Shown here: positions 1-11,777 of the stretch, one piece after another
Numbering within the stretch: position 1 is the first letter of the stretch
Layout: each line of letters begins with the position of its first letter
Assembly: GCA_949752735.1 (NCBI GenBank)
Contig: OX457047.1
Span: forward strand, 2,704,782 to 2,768,781
Origin: Lumbricus terrestris
Lineage: Eukaryota > Annelida > Clitellata > Crassiclitellata > Lumbricidae
DNA: 64,000 bases
Direction of reading: 5' to 3'
Translations under genes and position numbers: made by a program
Notes under the pieces: generated by a model
Database searches by the model: none
What the model was told of the DNA's origin: nothing
What the model saw: only the letters and a program-made list of their open reading frames with translations

Positions 1-959
1 GCAGAGAAGAACAAATTTATACATGTAACAGATTATACACAATGACACTATGCTACAATGCTATGGAGCCAGTAACAATTTCAAAGAGAAGTAGCCTAAA
101 CTTGTAATATTTTTTAAAATCTACCATTGAGCAAAACTCAGGATGCAGATAATGGTTCAGTTTCTGCAAATTACTTCGTCTTGACACAAAGAATTACAGT
201 CAGAAAAGAAGGGCAGTCTTTTAAGGCGATTGCAAATGGATATGAACCCATGGGCACCGGTATAAACTTTTGCAGGGGTGGGGAGCAAAACACAATGGTC
301 ACGGTTACATTTTTTTTCAGCAAGACCTTCAAAAATGCAAACGGACAAATAAGAACACGGATCTTTTTTCTTCATAGAAGTCTCTAAAAGTACGGTAAAT
401 TTATCATTTTCACTTTGTTTGTCATTAATTACCATCGTTAGTGCTGCAGAGTGTAGACTGTAGTGCAAAGAATTTTGTCAAAATCCACAAAGTAGCACCT
501 GGTAGTTAAACAAATAAGAGTCAATTTTGCTGCGGTGGGGGAAGGGTAAGCGCCCCTCTTACCACTATGTGCAGCCACCCATTTACGCATGAACCATGCC
601 CCAACCTAATTTTCCCTGCCTCAGCAATAAGTGCTTAGGAGAAATTGAGAAATTGTGTGTATGAGTGAATAATATTTAAGTTTATAGTCAATTAATTATT
701 AACCAACTGCTAATCAAATTCTGGTGTTCAAGCATCCAATAGATCTGAATTTGTGCATGTGCATTCGTGTTCTAGCTTTGCATGTGCGCGCATGCATGTT
801 CGTGTGTGTGTGTTCACATGTTTGTTGCGTGTGTTCACATGTTTGTGTGTGTAAATGTAAGTGTCTGTTTGTCTGGGTTCATCGGTGGCATGCAGTGTTC
901 GATAAATCAGCGTGCTTCAATTTGTTATAGATCGATACTGGACGCAGTGGATGGTGGAG

Positions 960-1419
960 CCGGTGACACGAAACGGAGTATCCCCCCTGAAAGCTATCCG
1001 GGGGGATGAATTAATCTATCCCCCCGGATGGAATTAACCGGTCTATACTATCCGGAGGGATAAACCATTGTATCCCCTTTTTTGAAAAATGCGCATAATA
1101 AAAACATTTATGCTGTAATCAAAATTTAAAGTGACTTTAATTGTTTTAAGTGTCCTAAGCAATGCCCAGATAAAGGCCACTCGAATTTATTTAGTGACTC
1201 TGAGTGTTTTTAAGTGTTCTAAATGCTTTAAATGCTCTAAAAACAGGGGAAAACAAATTATCTAGTAGGAATAAACATACCTGCTAGTGTCATTGTTGAA
1301 AACAAAGCAGATGAAAATCAATTTGCAAAGAAAAATACACACGGAAACGATTTTTTCGACTTTTTTTAATTTGGGGGGATACAATTAATACGGGGGATAC
1401 TCTATTTCGTGACACCGGC
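960..1419. mobile_element. MITE with GCCGGTG ends, copy 1
   Basis: 460 bp, inverted ends GCCGGTGACACGAAAC / TTTCGTGACACCGGC, subterminal TATCCCCCC blocks, interior repeats of TAAGTGTTCTAAA. Second copy at 36194-36658. No clear target duplication. Confidence 0.65.
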
Positions 1420-1615
1420 AGACAAAAAGAAAAGATCCTCGCTTTTCAAATGACTTGCAAATCTACGCACAGGCAGAAAGACAAAACGAGGCAGACAGAC
1501 AAAGAGAACGAAGACAATGGAGATACAATAATAACAATGGGAGAAAAACGGACAGTGACGCTTGCAAGCAAAGCATGCAGCAATATCGATAAGTATTTAT
1601 AAAGAATAAAAGTAA

Positions 1616-1627
1616 ATAGTAGTAGTA

Positions 1628-1667
<40 letters not shown>

Positions 1668-1716
1668 CAATAGTAATAACAATAATAATAATAACAATAA
1701 CAATAATAATAATATA
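1616..1716. repeat. (AAT/AAC)n microsatellite
   Basis: About 100 bp of AGT, AAT and AAC trinucleotides. Confidence 0.85.
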
Positions 1717-2146
1717 TTCCAATTATTATAATAAATCCAGCTTAGGTTTGAACTTGATTTTCACAATAGCAAGATGAAGTTTGGTCTAAAAATCTTTTCT
1801 GTGGTTTAATATTATACAGACAATCACCATAAGTTCATGTATACAGTTCAGAATGGTTCTTTCATTTTCACTTAGTTTAGTTTAGCATAAAAGCAAAGCT
1901 CTTGCCCAGTGTAAAAACAATAACAATAGCAATAATAATAATTCTAATAAAAATAATAATAATAACAATACCAGTTCTGGGGACAAGGCTCAGGAGTCCA
2001 GAGTGGTGGCTAATCTTCGTATAGCTTCCAAGTAACTAAGGGATCATATTTACTTTGGGATAATTTTTTAACTCCTGAGGCATATGAAGTACCATGAGCT
2101 AACAAAATTTAAATTTTATTAATTCATTCACCCACCACCCATTCAG

Positions 2147-2300
2147 CTGCCTCCCTCGCAAGGACCTTGGGCAAGTCCTTCACTCGCAATTGCTCAGCGC
2201 TTCGGCATGAAACTCCGATTCAGTGTCCTCGCTGTAGTCTGGAGCGCCTCTGAGTAGTAATCTTGAAGGGGCGCTATAACAAGGGCACATACATTATAAT
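2147..2300 (+). mobile_element. tRNA-derived SINE, 5'-truncated
   Basis: Body of the SINE: GGACCTTGGGCAAGTCCTTC, CAATTGCTCAGCGCTTCGG, GCGCCTCTGAGTAG, then GGGGCGCTATAACAAG and an ACATACA-type tail. Confidence 0.7.
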
Positions 2301-2457
2301 TATATACACTGCCTCCTCAAGAGACCTATCAAAGGAAACAAAAAAATTATGAAGAATGCAAACAGATATTGAGTGCTTCTGAATTGTTGCTACGGCTTTT
2401 AATCGTTAATACGAACCCATGGCACTTAAATCTCTCTCTACATATACATGTGCGCGC

Positions 2458-2488
<31 letters not shown>

Positions 2489-2662
2489 CGTGATCAAGCT
2501 TTTCAATTTCAAGCCCATCATTACAGAGCACTCAACACCGCATGAACACCATGGTATAGAATTGCCACCAATTACACCTGCCATTCATATTTGCTTTGTA
2601 AGGCGCCCTTGCTGTGTTACTGCGCCATACCAATTGTCGTAATTTTTTTTTCTCCTTCTCAT

Positions 2663-2689
2663 TATTAATTATTATTATTATTATCATAA

Positions 2690-2720
<31 letters not shown>

Positions 2721-2737
2721 TACTATTATTATTACAC
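2663..2737. repeat. (ATT)n microsatellite
   Basis: About 24 ATT-type units with a few interruptions; a (GT)n run lies at 2455-2484. Confidence 0.85.
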
Positions 2738-3639
2738 TACCTATACGGTGGCCATGCACTGCCAATCAATTATGCACACGGCTGGTTTTCGCCATGGGGC
2801 AAACGCCGCAACAGGCTGCGGCGGCCGATCCAAACTCCCAAGGGATCCGCGTAATTCAATCAGATTCCTGGTCATCAAAAGACAGACAAGACAATCCGGT
2901 GCGTGCAAACAGAAGAAGGGAAATCTTGTGGAAAGGCACTCGGAAGAAGACAGCCAATGGCAAATATAGACATCAACAGGAGAGTGTGTTCTGAAGAGAG
3001 ACAAGTACAGTACATATACCGGTAGATGATTGTCTCGACCTAAACAACCCTGAAACCCTCCCCTCTGTCTGTATATGAGCATATGCCTCTGTGCGGGTGC
3101 AATGTGCATGCATGTATGTGTTTATACTCAGGTGCATACGGTGTGTGTGTGTGTGTGTGTGTGAGAGAGTGCGTATGTATAATAAATATATAAAAAATCA
3201 TATATAAGTAATTAAGTAAGTAAGTAAGTAACGGTATATTCTTTATTAATCCAACTGCATATTAACCCGCATTTTGGTTTACATGAAATTAGGCAGCATA
3301 AAACATTAAAAACGTTTTTCTCGTTAAAGTTGTCTGGCCCTGGGACAATTCGGTCGTGTGGTCTGGGAAGCATTGAATAGGGGAGTGTCCTTATAGTGTT
3401 TGTGGTTATATATCATCATTAGTACCACCACTATAAACACCATCATCACCATTACCACCATCACCAACATCATCATCAGCCGTAGATATAGATTCATGAA
3501 ATAGAGGCAAAATCAATACTGATGATCCCATGGAAATGCTGATTCACGGCTAATCTAGTAATCGATAAATTGTCCATTTTCTCTACAAACTGAGGTCATA
3601 AGATATACAGATTATAAGAATGCTAGTGTGTGTGTGTGT

Positions 3640-3772
3640 GATACATACATACATACATACATACATACATACATACATACATACATACACATACATACAT
3701 ACATACATACATACATACATACATACACATACATACATACATACATACATACATACATACATACATACATAC
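3640..3772. repeat. (ATAC)n microsatellite
   Basis: About 33 tetranucleotide units, preceded by a (GT)n run. Confidence 0.9.
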
Positions 3773-4599
3773 TTTCTCATTTACAAAACAGAACAGTGAA
3801 AATATCCTTCTACCATGTATATTTGAAACCATGAAATGGAAGCCCGAACACATTTTCCTGGCTATTCCAATGAATATTCCGTATACGATATTGAGCTGAT
3901 TTGCAAAATTCCCGAGCACAGTTCAAAAAACAATCAAGCCTATAAAAGTCTGCAAAAGATTTGGAAAGGGAGCTTGTGCCTGGCACGATAAAATTAAGTT
4001 TTATAAGTGTACAGAGGAAATTTGTGAACACAATACGCCACTGCCAAAAACAGATGTAATAATAATAATATTAATAATAATAATAGTACGATTTATATAG
4101 CACCGTAGCTCAGCCAAGGCCGAAGGAAAGGGCGCTGTACAAGAGTACAAAAGTTAGTAGCAATTATACGACTGTTTAAATAGATAAGTCTTGAGTCTGG
4201 ATTTACACGCCTCCAGAGAAGGTGCATTCCGTACATAGTCAGGAAGACTGTTCCATGCAGTGGGTCCCGACACAGAGAACGAGCTTTCCCCAAACCTCGT
4301 ATGTAGTTGGAGAGCAGAATTCTACATGGAACCATAAACTGCTAGGGAGTAGCTCCCAATACAAGTGGCATTCAAGAGCATGGCTAGTTAGCAGGAAGCA
4401 AAATGAAGTGGCTGCCGAAAGTGTAAACATGAGTGGATCAAAAACAGAAGCTCATGGCACACTGCAATACAAGACAATGGGTTCAGTGCATTTGTGTGTG
4501 CATGTATAATTGTATCTACATTGAATAATGTACACACACATACATATAGAATTGTACTGTATATATGTATAATTATATATATATATATATATATTATAT

Positions 4600-5165
4600 A
4601 TTTTTCTAGGAATACCACAGCACAGCACCGTACCTATATACTGTGGAATGGCCTTCCTGCTAAAACTTGTGCTCAAAGCTTATCTTTCTGCTCATTGTAC
4701 TAAGACTTTTCTTATTCGAGAGGTTCTTTACAAATTGGATAACCTAAGACAGCGGCTCCCAATCCATGGCCCGCAGGCCAAAAGTGGCCCGCCAGGCATA
4801 AAAAATGGCCCTCATCTCTAAACGAATTAACAAAAAATATATCAAAGAATAGACAATTAATTTTAGACAGGATAGAACACATAATTATTTTCTATTACAG
4901 ATTATTTTATTTTGGCATCTATAAATAACATAAAACATTCTATTTTGAATCAATTATAACAATTTTGTATGCTTTTAGTTAATTGACTTTTAGCCCTGTG
5001 GCCCCCCTGATGTCCTACAACTTAGAAGAGAAAGTGGCCCTCGTGCCCTCAAACTTAGAAAAAGTGGCCCTAAAGTCAAAAACGGCTGGGAACCACTGAC
5101 CTAAGACTCGGTTATACTATGAGAGGCGCTTTATAAATCCTTAAATAATATAGTACATATGAAAT
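4600..5165 (+). mobile_element. LINE 3' end relic, interrupted by a MITE
   Basis: Encodes YILWNGLPAKTCAQSL (LWNSLP-type C-terminus of LINE ORF2) near 4636-4690, continues to 4749, is interrupted by the 4750-5098 MITE, and resumes with GAGAGGCGCTTTATAAATCC. Confidence 0.5.
4750..5098. mobile_element. hAT-like MITE, CAGYGGYTCCCA ends
   Basis: 349 bp, ends CAGCGGCTCCCAATCC / GGCTGGGAACCACTG, 8 bp duplication ACCTAAGA (4742-4749, 5099-5106). Subterminal AAAGTGGCCC repeats. Inserted into a LINE tail whose sequence resumes at 5107. Confidence 0.85.
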
Positions 5166-5209
5166 GTACATCTGCGTATATACAGTTTTATCTCTCAAAG
5201 TGAACCTTT

Positions 5210-5465
5210 CAAGTGCTGCATATTTCTGAAGCACCTTTACTCCAAAAATTCTCAGAACACATCACGTATTAGAACCTCAACCTGTCAGTGTCGTGCCTTT
5301 TCAGTTGTAGGTCCATCTGTTTGGAATATTAGTCTCCTGTTAGAAGTACACCTGAATACCTAGCATTTTGACTCATCAGTACTTTATAGACTCCTTGACA
5401 CTTTTTGTATCACCATTGTTGAACTGGGAGCGCCTCTGAAAGGGAGCTATATAAATTCTCAAAAT
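5210..5465 (+). mobile_element. LINE 3' end relic
   Basis: Broken reading frame with GPSVWNI and following residues typical of the C-terminus of non-LTR retrotransposon proteins, then GGGAGCGCCTCTGAAAGGG and GCTATATAAATTCTC, resembling the SINE 3' end. Confidence 0.5.
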
Positions 5466-6607
5466 GAATCCAAAATGCACAAATTTCACAGAAGATGTCT
5501 GAGAAGTCTGACAGGTATTTTAAAAAAGGCATTGATAATAAAATATCGAGATACGCACAAACATAGAGACATTCAAACATACAGAGATATATGCACACAG
5601 ACAGACAGACATATATATACACAGACCTAGACAGACAGATACACATGTACAATACTCAGTGTTGATGGTTGTCACTATGTGGATTCAAGTCTTTTTCTTT
5701 GTTCGTGGTTGGGCTGGGAGCGCCTCTGAGTAGTTTCTTGAAGGGTCGCAATATAAATGCTCTGAATGAATGAATTAATGAATGAATTAATTAATTAATT
5801 ATCAAGAATCTATGGTCTTGAAGTCAAAAGCCAATACAGGAGACCAAGATAAAAATAATAATAATATTCTTTTATTGAAAAATCCGGTTGACAGACTGCA
5901 ACCGGTTACAGTGCACAATTATGCAATTGAAACAATTCACAAGAACACATTATATTAACTAGTAAAATTTAAGAACAGATGGCTTGTAATACAACTGGTA
6001 CTAATAGCAGCCTACAAAGCACGTCAATCTTACGGGGGCTTCGGGAATCGGACTCAGCTCCTCTGATCTCCTTGCTAGTGTGTTACCCAATGCGCCACCG
6101 GTCCACCCAAAATGACATGGAATCAAAACATGGAAGATATAACTCCAGAAAAAATGACCATTTAGCGAAGATCCGAATGCCAGAACAGACTTTTCCAAGA
6201 GAACTTTTGCCAGAAGAGAGTTCCAGAGTCTAAGAGCATAAGCCTTTACTACTTCAATGCGTAATAAAAGCCTGTACTGATGAAGGTGGTTCATTGGCTA
6301 CATTGGTGGTGTTGCAGAGGCTCTACATGTGTGCAAACGCTCACCATTGGTGCCCTATCCATATTGACGCATATTAACAGATACATAAGCGGTTGAAAGT
6401 GAAATATTAACCTCACCCCCTTTCCTCTGACAGCTATGTTTGTGGTAACTTGTAAGTGAATGAAAATTCTGTGAAAGCATGGCCTTGCGTTGTGCGGCCT
6501 AGAGTAAATCTTAAGTGACGTCATACAAATTCGCGACTTACAATTACCAATATTACAAAAATTTAACCAACTCTGATTACATGTGCGTGTCTCATCAAGC
6601 CTCTGAT

Positions 6608-6609
6608 TG

Positions 6610-6644
<35 letters not shown>

Positions 6645-6745
6645 CAAGCATGCATGCATGCATGCATGCATGTATGTATGTATGTATGTATGCATGTACT
6701 TTATTGAACCGCCTGCAAACGCACTGCGGGAACACACAAGTATCG
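6608..6745 (-). mobile_element. Retroposon 3' end with AAGT/GCAT/GTAT tail, reverse
   Basis: On the minus strand CGCAGTGCGTTTGCAGGCGG, TTCAATAAAGTACA, then long CATA, CATG and CTTA tetranucleotide runs. Confidence 0.55.
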
Positions 6746-6892
6746 ATAATGTATAACGATAGTATAATGAACACAAGTATCGATGTTCAACACGCAAACA
6801 TCGTTCATTCATAACTTGGTCGACAAAGTAATGACAAGCCAAGAACTGTAAGACGCAATACTACGATATGAAAAGTTTACACAGTACGTTAC

Positions 6893-6979
6893 CTTTTCTT
6901 TCGTTCTTGTAACCGACTTTTGAAATATTTTACCGAACCCTCTGCCTGTTGTTGGAGCAGTTCCGCTACTTTCGGCCAT
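6893..6979 (-). CDS. First coding exon of an amphiphysin/BIN1-like BAR protein (tentative)
   Basis: Twenty-nine codons from an ATG at 6979 (in-frame TAA two codons upstream) to a GTAACG donor. The product MAESSGTAPTTGRGFGKIFQ followed by KSVTRTKEK resembles the start of amphiphysin and BIN1, where a short MA-S/D-rich lead is followed by K-x(3)-VQK-x(3)-R-x-x-EK and an intron falls at or near that EK. These proteins bind and curve membranes through a BAR domain, with the first residues forming an amphipathic helix. The following exon (expected to begin like VLQKLGK) was not found in 1-6880, so the gene presumably extends left out of the window. A chance resemblance is possible because the match is short. 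Confidence 0.45.
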
Positions 6980-7840
6980 TTTTATACCAATGCCTACACA
7001 AGCGCACAGGATTATAATTATAAACTAATAGTTTAGCCTCCTTGGCGACCTCAGCTTTAGAAATCGACTATTGTATCAAAATGACGAAAAGTAGTTAACG
7101 CTTATTGCGTAAAATAATAATTTACTAATTAAACTCCGTTGCGTAAAGTCTATAGCGTAAAAGTAATAAACGAAACGTAAACACACTTTGTTTGACGCGT
7201 TTCAAAACTAAGTGCCTCACTGTGCTTGTCAATTATACTTCTCTGGAAACCGGTTTCAGATTCAAGTAAAATGGTTTTATTGTGACCTTAAACCAAAGAC
7301 CTTAAAGTTACACTCTATGGTCTTTGCTTAAACTACAAAATTAATGTAGGCCTACCTGGTAATCGCGATCGTAATCTCCAAACTTCTTAAACGCCATTTG
7401 AAAGTCAAGCGCGTGGCGCCAACTTCTTGACGAGCGTTGAGTTGAGTCAAAAGGGTTGTCCGTAAAAGATGTCCAATGGAGGTCCATGTCCGGTTGGCAT
7501 CGGGAATCAGAGGGGCGGAACATAATTTGGCTAGGCTACTAGGCCTAAGGCGTGTAGCCTACGCGTTATGGGTCGGGAATTAGCCTAGAAGGTTGAGGTC
7601 AATCAATCAATCAATCAACCAATCATGACAAATTATTTAGCCATCTATAACTAGGCCTACATGAATGAAAATAAGGACAGCTCTGCACTATCGGTTTTTC
7701 CATGGGTGGAGACTTAGGGGGTACAGAGGGACGGTCCCCTCAATGTCTGTGGTGGGAGACCGCAGGGGCGGATCAAGAGGAGGCTAATCCGGCCATGCCC
7801 CCATTTAAAAAGTACGTAGGACGTGGTCCCCCTCCATTTG

Positions 7841-8250
7841 GGGGCCGTCCATAAAGTACGTCACGCTATTTTTGACCATTTTTTACCCCCTCCCCCTGTC
7901 ACAAACTGTCACAAATCTCGGACTCCCCCCTAAAGTACGTCACACTTTCGAACAAAAAAATTAAAAACATAACCATTTACCTAACCCTCTAAACCCTAGG
8001 ATACTATCCCTAATCCCTCTGATAGTGGCGTGTGTCCCTAAACGCTTTGATAGTGACGGGAAATCAACTTTTATCCCGCCAGGCCGGGTTTTAGACACGC
8101 CTGGCCGGGCCGGGTCGGATTTTAGGTACTAAGAATTTTTTTAAAAAATAAATGTGTGACGTCACACATGGCCTGACCCTCCCCCTGTCACAAACTGTCA
8201 CACTTTCTTACACCCCCCCCCGGAGCGTAACGTACTTTATGGACGGCCCC
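7841..8250. mobile_element. MITE with GGGGCCGTCCATAAAG ends
   Basis: 410 bp, inverted ends identical over 21 bp (GGGGCCGTCCATAAAGTACG then T), flanked by TTTG on both sides. Subterminal CCCCTGTCACAAACTGTCAC repeats. No coding frame; superfamily not assigned. Confidence 0.75.
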
Positions 8251-8286
8251 TTTGTTTCATGCAAGCAAATCAATGCAGTGGAAGAG

Positions 8287-8353
8287 AAAAGTAGGATACT
8301 AGAGAGGCCATAGTATAATAATTATACTATGGCCTCTCTAGTATCCTACTTTT
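8287..8353. repeat. 67 bp perfect palindrome
   Basis: Two 33 bp arms (8287-8319 and 8321-8353), exact reverse complements by eye, around a single A. Core words are GTAGGATACTAGAGAGGCC and its complement. Confidence 0.9.
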
Positions 8354-9525
8354 TTTTATTATTATTGCTTGCAGATTATTACTTCGACCAGGATGGTCGA
8401 CTGATGACTAAAAAAAAGTCATCAGTAGACCTAATTTTGGCAGGAAAAATGGATACTTTTTTCAGAAATTTCGACCAAACGACTTAAAAATGGTTATCAG
8501 ATTTTTCTGGCAAAGATCACCGAAAATTTAGGCCCCTATCTTCGAAAATTTTTGTATCTGCCCCGGGGGACCGCCTATGCATTTGCCCCCCCCCCAATTC
8601 TTAGGTGTTATAGGACATGCATAATGCATATGGTTTATTGTTGAATATATAGCCTATTGGTAGCGTTAAAAAATACAAAATGTCATCAGCTATTTTAGCC
8701 AGTGTAAGAATTGTGGAAAAATAACTGGGGGGTTGGACCATTATCCACTTGAAATTTGGGTGTGAAAAACAGACTTTACTATGGGGTTCTAAGAAAGACT
8801 GGGGGGGTTGAAACTCCCCAACCCCCGGCAATTCTCACCCTGATTTTAGCAGGGGAAATGGTATATTTTCATGTAATTTCGACCAAATGATTCAAAAAGT
8901 CGCCTGAAAATTTCGTCGATGAAAATGGAAAATGTCGTCGGTCAACGGCTCAGCCGTCCGCCGAAAATGTCGCGCCTCGGCGATTGTCTTTTGGCCGCTC
9001 GTTCGTCCAATCCAACTTCTAGGCCTAATAGTAAATATCTTGTTAAAATGTCTGTGGTGTAGGCCTAATTAAGTTAACTGTAGATATATATAGGATCCGA
9101 TATATTCATGAGCGGAGACTTAGGGGGGAATAGGAGAACGGACCGTCCCCCTATCCCTCTTAAGTCTCAATAAATGTGGTGGGCGACGGCCCATGAATTC
9201 CTCCCCCCCCCCCCCCCAACAATCTGCTATCGATAACAAACGACGAGGTGGTGATGAGTAAAAAAATAAAAAAAATAAAAAAGGATAACTTTATCGGCAG
9301 TGAAAATTGGATTTTCCATACTAACAAAGGTCGCCAGAAATTTTTGCCGGAACAAGATGGAAAATTTTCGTCGGCGTCTCAGCCGTTATTCCGCCCAAAA
9401 TCTTCGACCGCCTTTTCGTCCCCCGCAAGTCTTCGCCCAAATCTCCGCCCATGGATATAGGCCTATTCATTGCTCCGGCCAGATTGTTCGCCGGGCAAAA
9501 GGTGAAAATTGCGAGGACTGGGGTT

Positions 9526-9690
9526 GCTTGTTTGTTTGTTTGTTTGCTTGTATGTGCACTTGTTATAGCGCCCCTTCAAGTTCTCTTTACTCAGAGGCGC
9601 TCCCAAAAGCAGAGCGGACACTGCATCGGAGTTTCACGCCGAAGCGCTGAGCAATTGTGAGTGAAGGACTTGCCCAGTCTCTCTTATATA
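9526..9690 (-). mobile_element. tRNA-derived SINE, 5'-truncated
   Basis: Reverse orientation, starting with a TTTG-rich tail complement and ending inside the GGCAAGTCC body. Confidence 0.7.
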
Positions 9691-10269
9691 TACACCCTTA
9701 ACTATAGCTATAGTAGGTGTTCTTTGCACACCCACATTCCACGAGGATCATGATAGGCTGACCTCCTCCAGTTATTTCTACAAGTCTCGTAGGCCTAGTC
9801 TACCGCAGGAAATTCCCGTTCTCCGTGCATGATTTCCTCGTTCAAATTAATTGACATAACCTATAGTTAAGTAGACCTATAATCAGGGCTTAAATAGCCA
9901 GGAAAACATATCGATCGGAAGGTAATTTGTCCATTTTGAGTTTGCAATATGCATGGTAGCAACATGCACAGAATTATTATTTTTTCAATTATCAGAAATA
10001 ACTTATTTTGGGGGCTGAACCTCTGATTTTCTAGTATTACATAGGGACACTCTGAGAGAGTTTTAGGAGCCTATATTCTGACTAATCTGGATGCTACGCC
10101 ACATCCAGGTAGGCCGACAGGTTAGGTTAACATGAAAAAAAGAAATAGACCTAGACACAGAAACAAACAAATTAGATCGAGTCTACGATGTTTCAGATAC
10201 TGCGGCAGATCAAATCAAACTTCAAGCGCATAATAATAAATAGGTCCAGTGTTACAGGAATGCCATGGT

Positions 10270-10395
10270 TTCATGAAAGTAGCCTCTGCTCTGTCTCTTC
10301 TCAAAACCTGCTTCTTCTCGCGGGGCCTTGCGCACTGGGATCGCCTCTGAACGGTTCACCCTACTAGAGGCGTTTTATAAATGTTTAAATACAAT
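10270..10395 (+). mobile_element. LINE 3' tail fragment
   Basis: TCTCAAAACCTGCTTCTTC, GGGATCGCCTCTGAACGG and GAGGCGTTTTATAAATG, the recurring LINE tail pattern; similar tails near 11150-11215, 23150-23215 and 26965-27015. Confidence 0.45.
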
Positions 10396-10804
10396 ATTGA
10401 GTTCACGACATCAGTGTAGGCCTATATGGGCCTATTGTTTATCAGACTTGTTCATTACTGAATGTCAGCCGAAATAGGACTATAATCAAGATGTGCTCTA
10501 GAGACAGGATGCTGCACTTTGTCCATTCTTTGTGAGTAGGCCTATATAGGCCTACCAGGTTCCAACTCTTCTCTTTTAAAGAAATCTTGCTTTTCCTTGC
10601 AGGACGAGTTTTCCGTTTCTTTCAAAATCGGCTTTAGAGAATCATCCTCTGGTCTCTGCAGAGTCTAGAATATAACCAAATTTATGAGAAGCTCTTTATT
10701 CAAAACCTGCTTCTTTTCATGTAATACACAGAAAGAAAGAACGAAAGATACGGAGGGAGAGAGGGAGGAAGGAAGTTAAAAAGAGGAGATGGAAAGGACC
10801 TCTC

Positions 10805-11766
10805 CAGGGGCTTCTATCCCCCCTAAGCAACCGGGCGCAATCCATTTTCTCCCCCCCTTTCTGGACCGGCCTCCCTCTATGTAGGCCTATGCAATATAAT
10901 GCAATCTAGCGCATGCCCTCTAGTGTGGGAATGAAGGTTTGTTTGGAGAGGGACAAACGAGCATCCAGCAGACGATCGCCGAGGCATGTGGAGCACCAAG
11001 AAGGGACCTGGTATGGGGAGGGAATGTGCCCCTCCCCATAAGAAATTTTTGCGATTTCCGCATTGCAATTTCAGCATTTTAAGCTGTCCTCTTAGCAAAA
11101 TTACTCTACTGTTTCAGTGGAGGAATTGCTGCCAAAATTGGGCAGCCATATGTTTTTGCGCCTCTGATCAGTGTGCACTCGAGAGGCGTTACATAAATTT
11201 TTAGAGTACAATGCAATACAATAAAATGCAATGAAGGTCCTACATTGTAAGCCCACTTAATAATGATGTTGCTTTGCTAAGTGTTCAAGGACCAAATTTG
11301 ACTGTCTGAAATTTGAAAGATAACATTGGAGAGAAGCCATTTAGTTGTGCAAAATAGTATTTGTATTAACATTATTTTTTCAATTATAATATGATTGTAT
11401 TATTTATTAAAATAGTAAAAACATAATTACAATCATGTAATAGGAAATTTTTATAGTATGTTATAGTTGTTATAGCAGTTCATGTAATTCAAAAATGCAG
11501 ATAGTAGCCTAACTAAAAACTCAAAGTGTATAAAGTGTATACATTTTGCTAAAAACTATTAGGCCTATCATTTTGTCCAAATTTATATGGAGGAGAAGTA
11601 TTTTCTGTAGTGATCTTCCTTTACTATCTTCCTTTAGATTGAACGCTGCCCTCCATGTCCGACCTTTCCCCCCCATCCGACGTGAATTTTGGCTGTCTTC
11701 TGATTCCCCCCCTATTTTTCACTGGGCGCAAGCTGCGCCCGCCATGTATAGGGATAGAAGCCCCTG
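10805..11766. mobile_element. hAT-like element E1
   Basis: 962 bp, inverted ends CAGGGGCTTCTATCCC / GGGATAGAAGCCCCTG, 8 bp duplication GACCTCTC (10797-10804, 11767-11774). Contains one diverged copy (about 11039-11130) of the 86 bp unit that is amplified in its neighbour. Confidence 0.8.
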
Positions 11767-11777
11767 GACCTCTCAAT

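Larger units (their letters stand above)
1420..4090. other. Gene-free stretch with microsatellites
   Basis: Apart from the listed microsatellites and SINE fragment I see no exon-like frame. 3205-3300 resembles a reverse retroposon tail (AAGT units then TTCTTTATTAATCC). Confidence 0.5.
7699..9453. mobile_element. Probable composite hAT-like element, CATGGGYGGAG ends
   Basis: Left end CCATGGGTGGAGACTTAGG and right end CCCAAATCTCCGCCCATGG are inverted and match the 34434-34592 family. A second left-like end lies at about 9107. The interior contains the TTTG-flanked MITE 7841-8250 and the palindrome 8287-8353, so it is nested or composite. No target duplication found. Confidence 0.45.

Noticed and set aside
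5979..6294. Frames on both strands near 6000-6300 (minus strand contains LRLWNSLLAKVLLEKS)
   Set aside because: Likely a decayed retroposon with a tRNA-like tail, also seen near 34060-34135; not a host gene.
7356..7523. Minus-strand frame starting MFRPSDSRCQPDMDLHW with a possible GTAGGC donor
   Set aside because: No family resemblance, weak donor, and the exon at 6893-6979 has its own start with an upstream stop, so it does not fit as the preceding coding exon.
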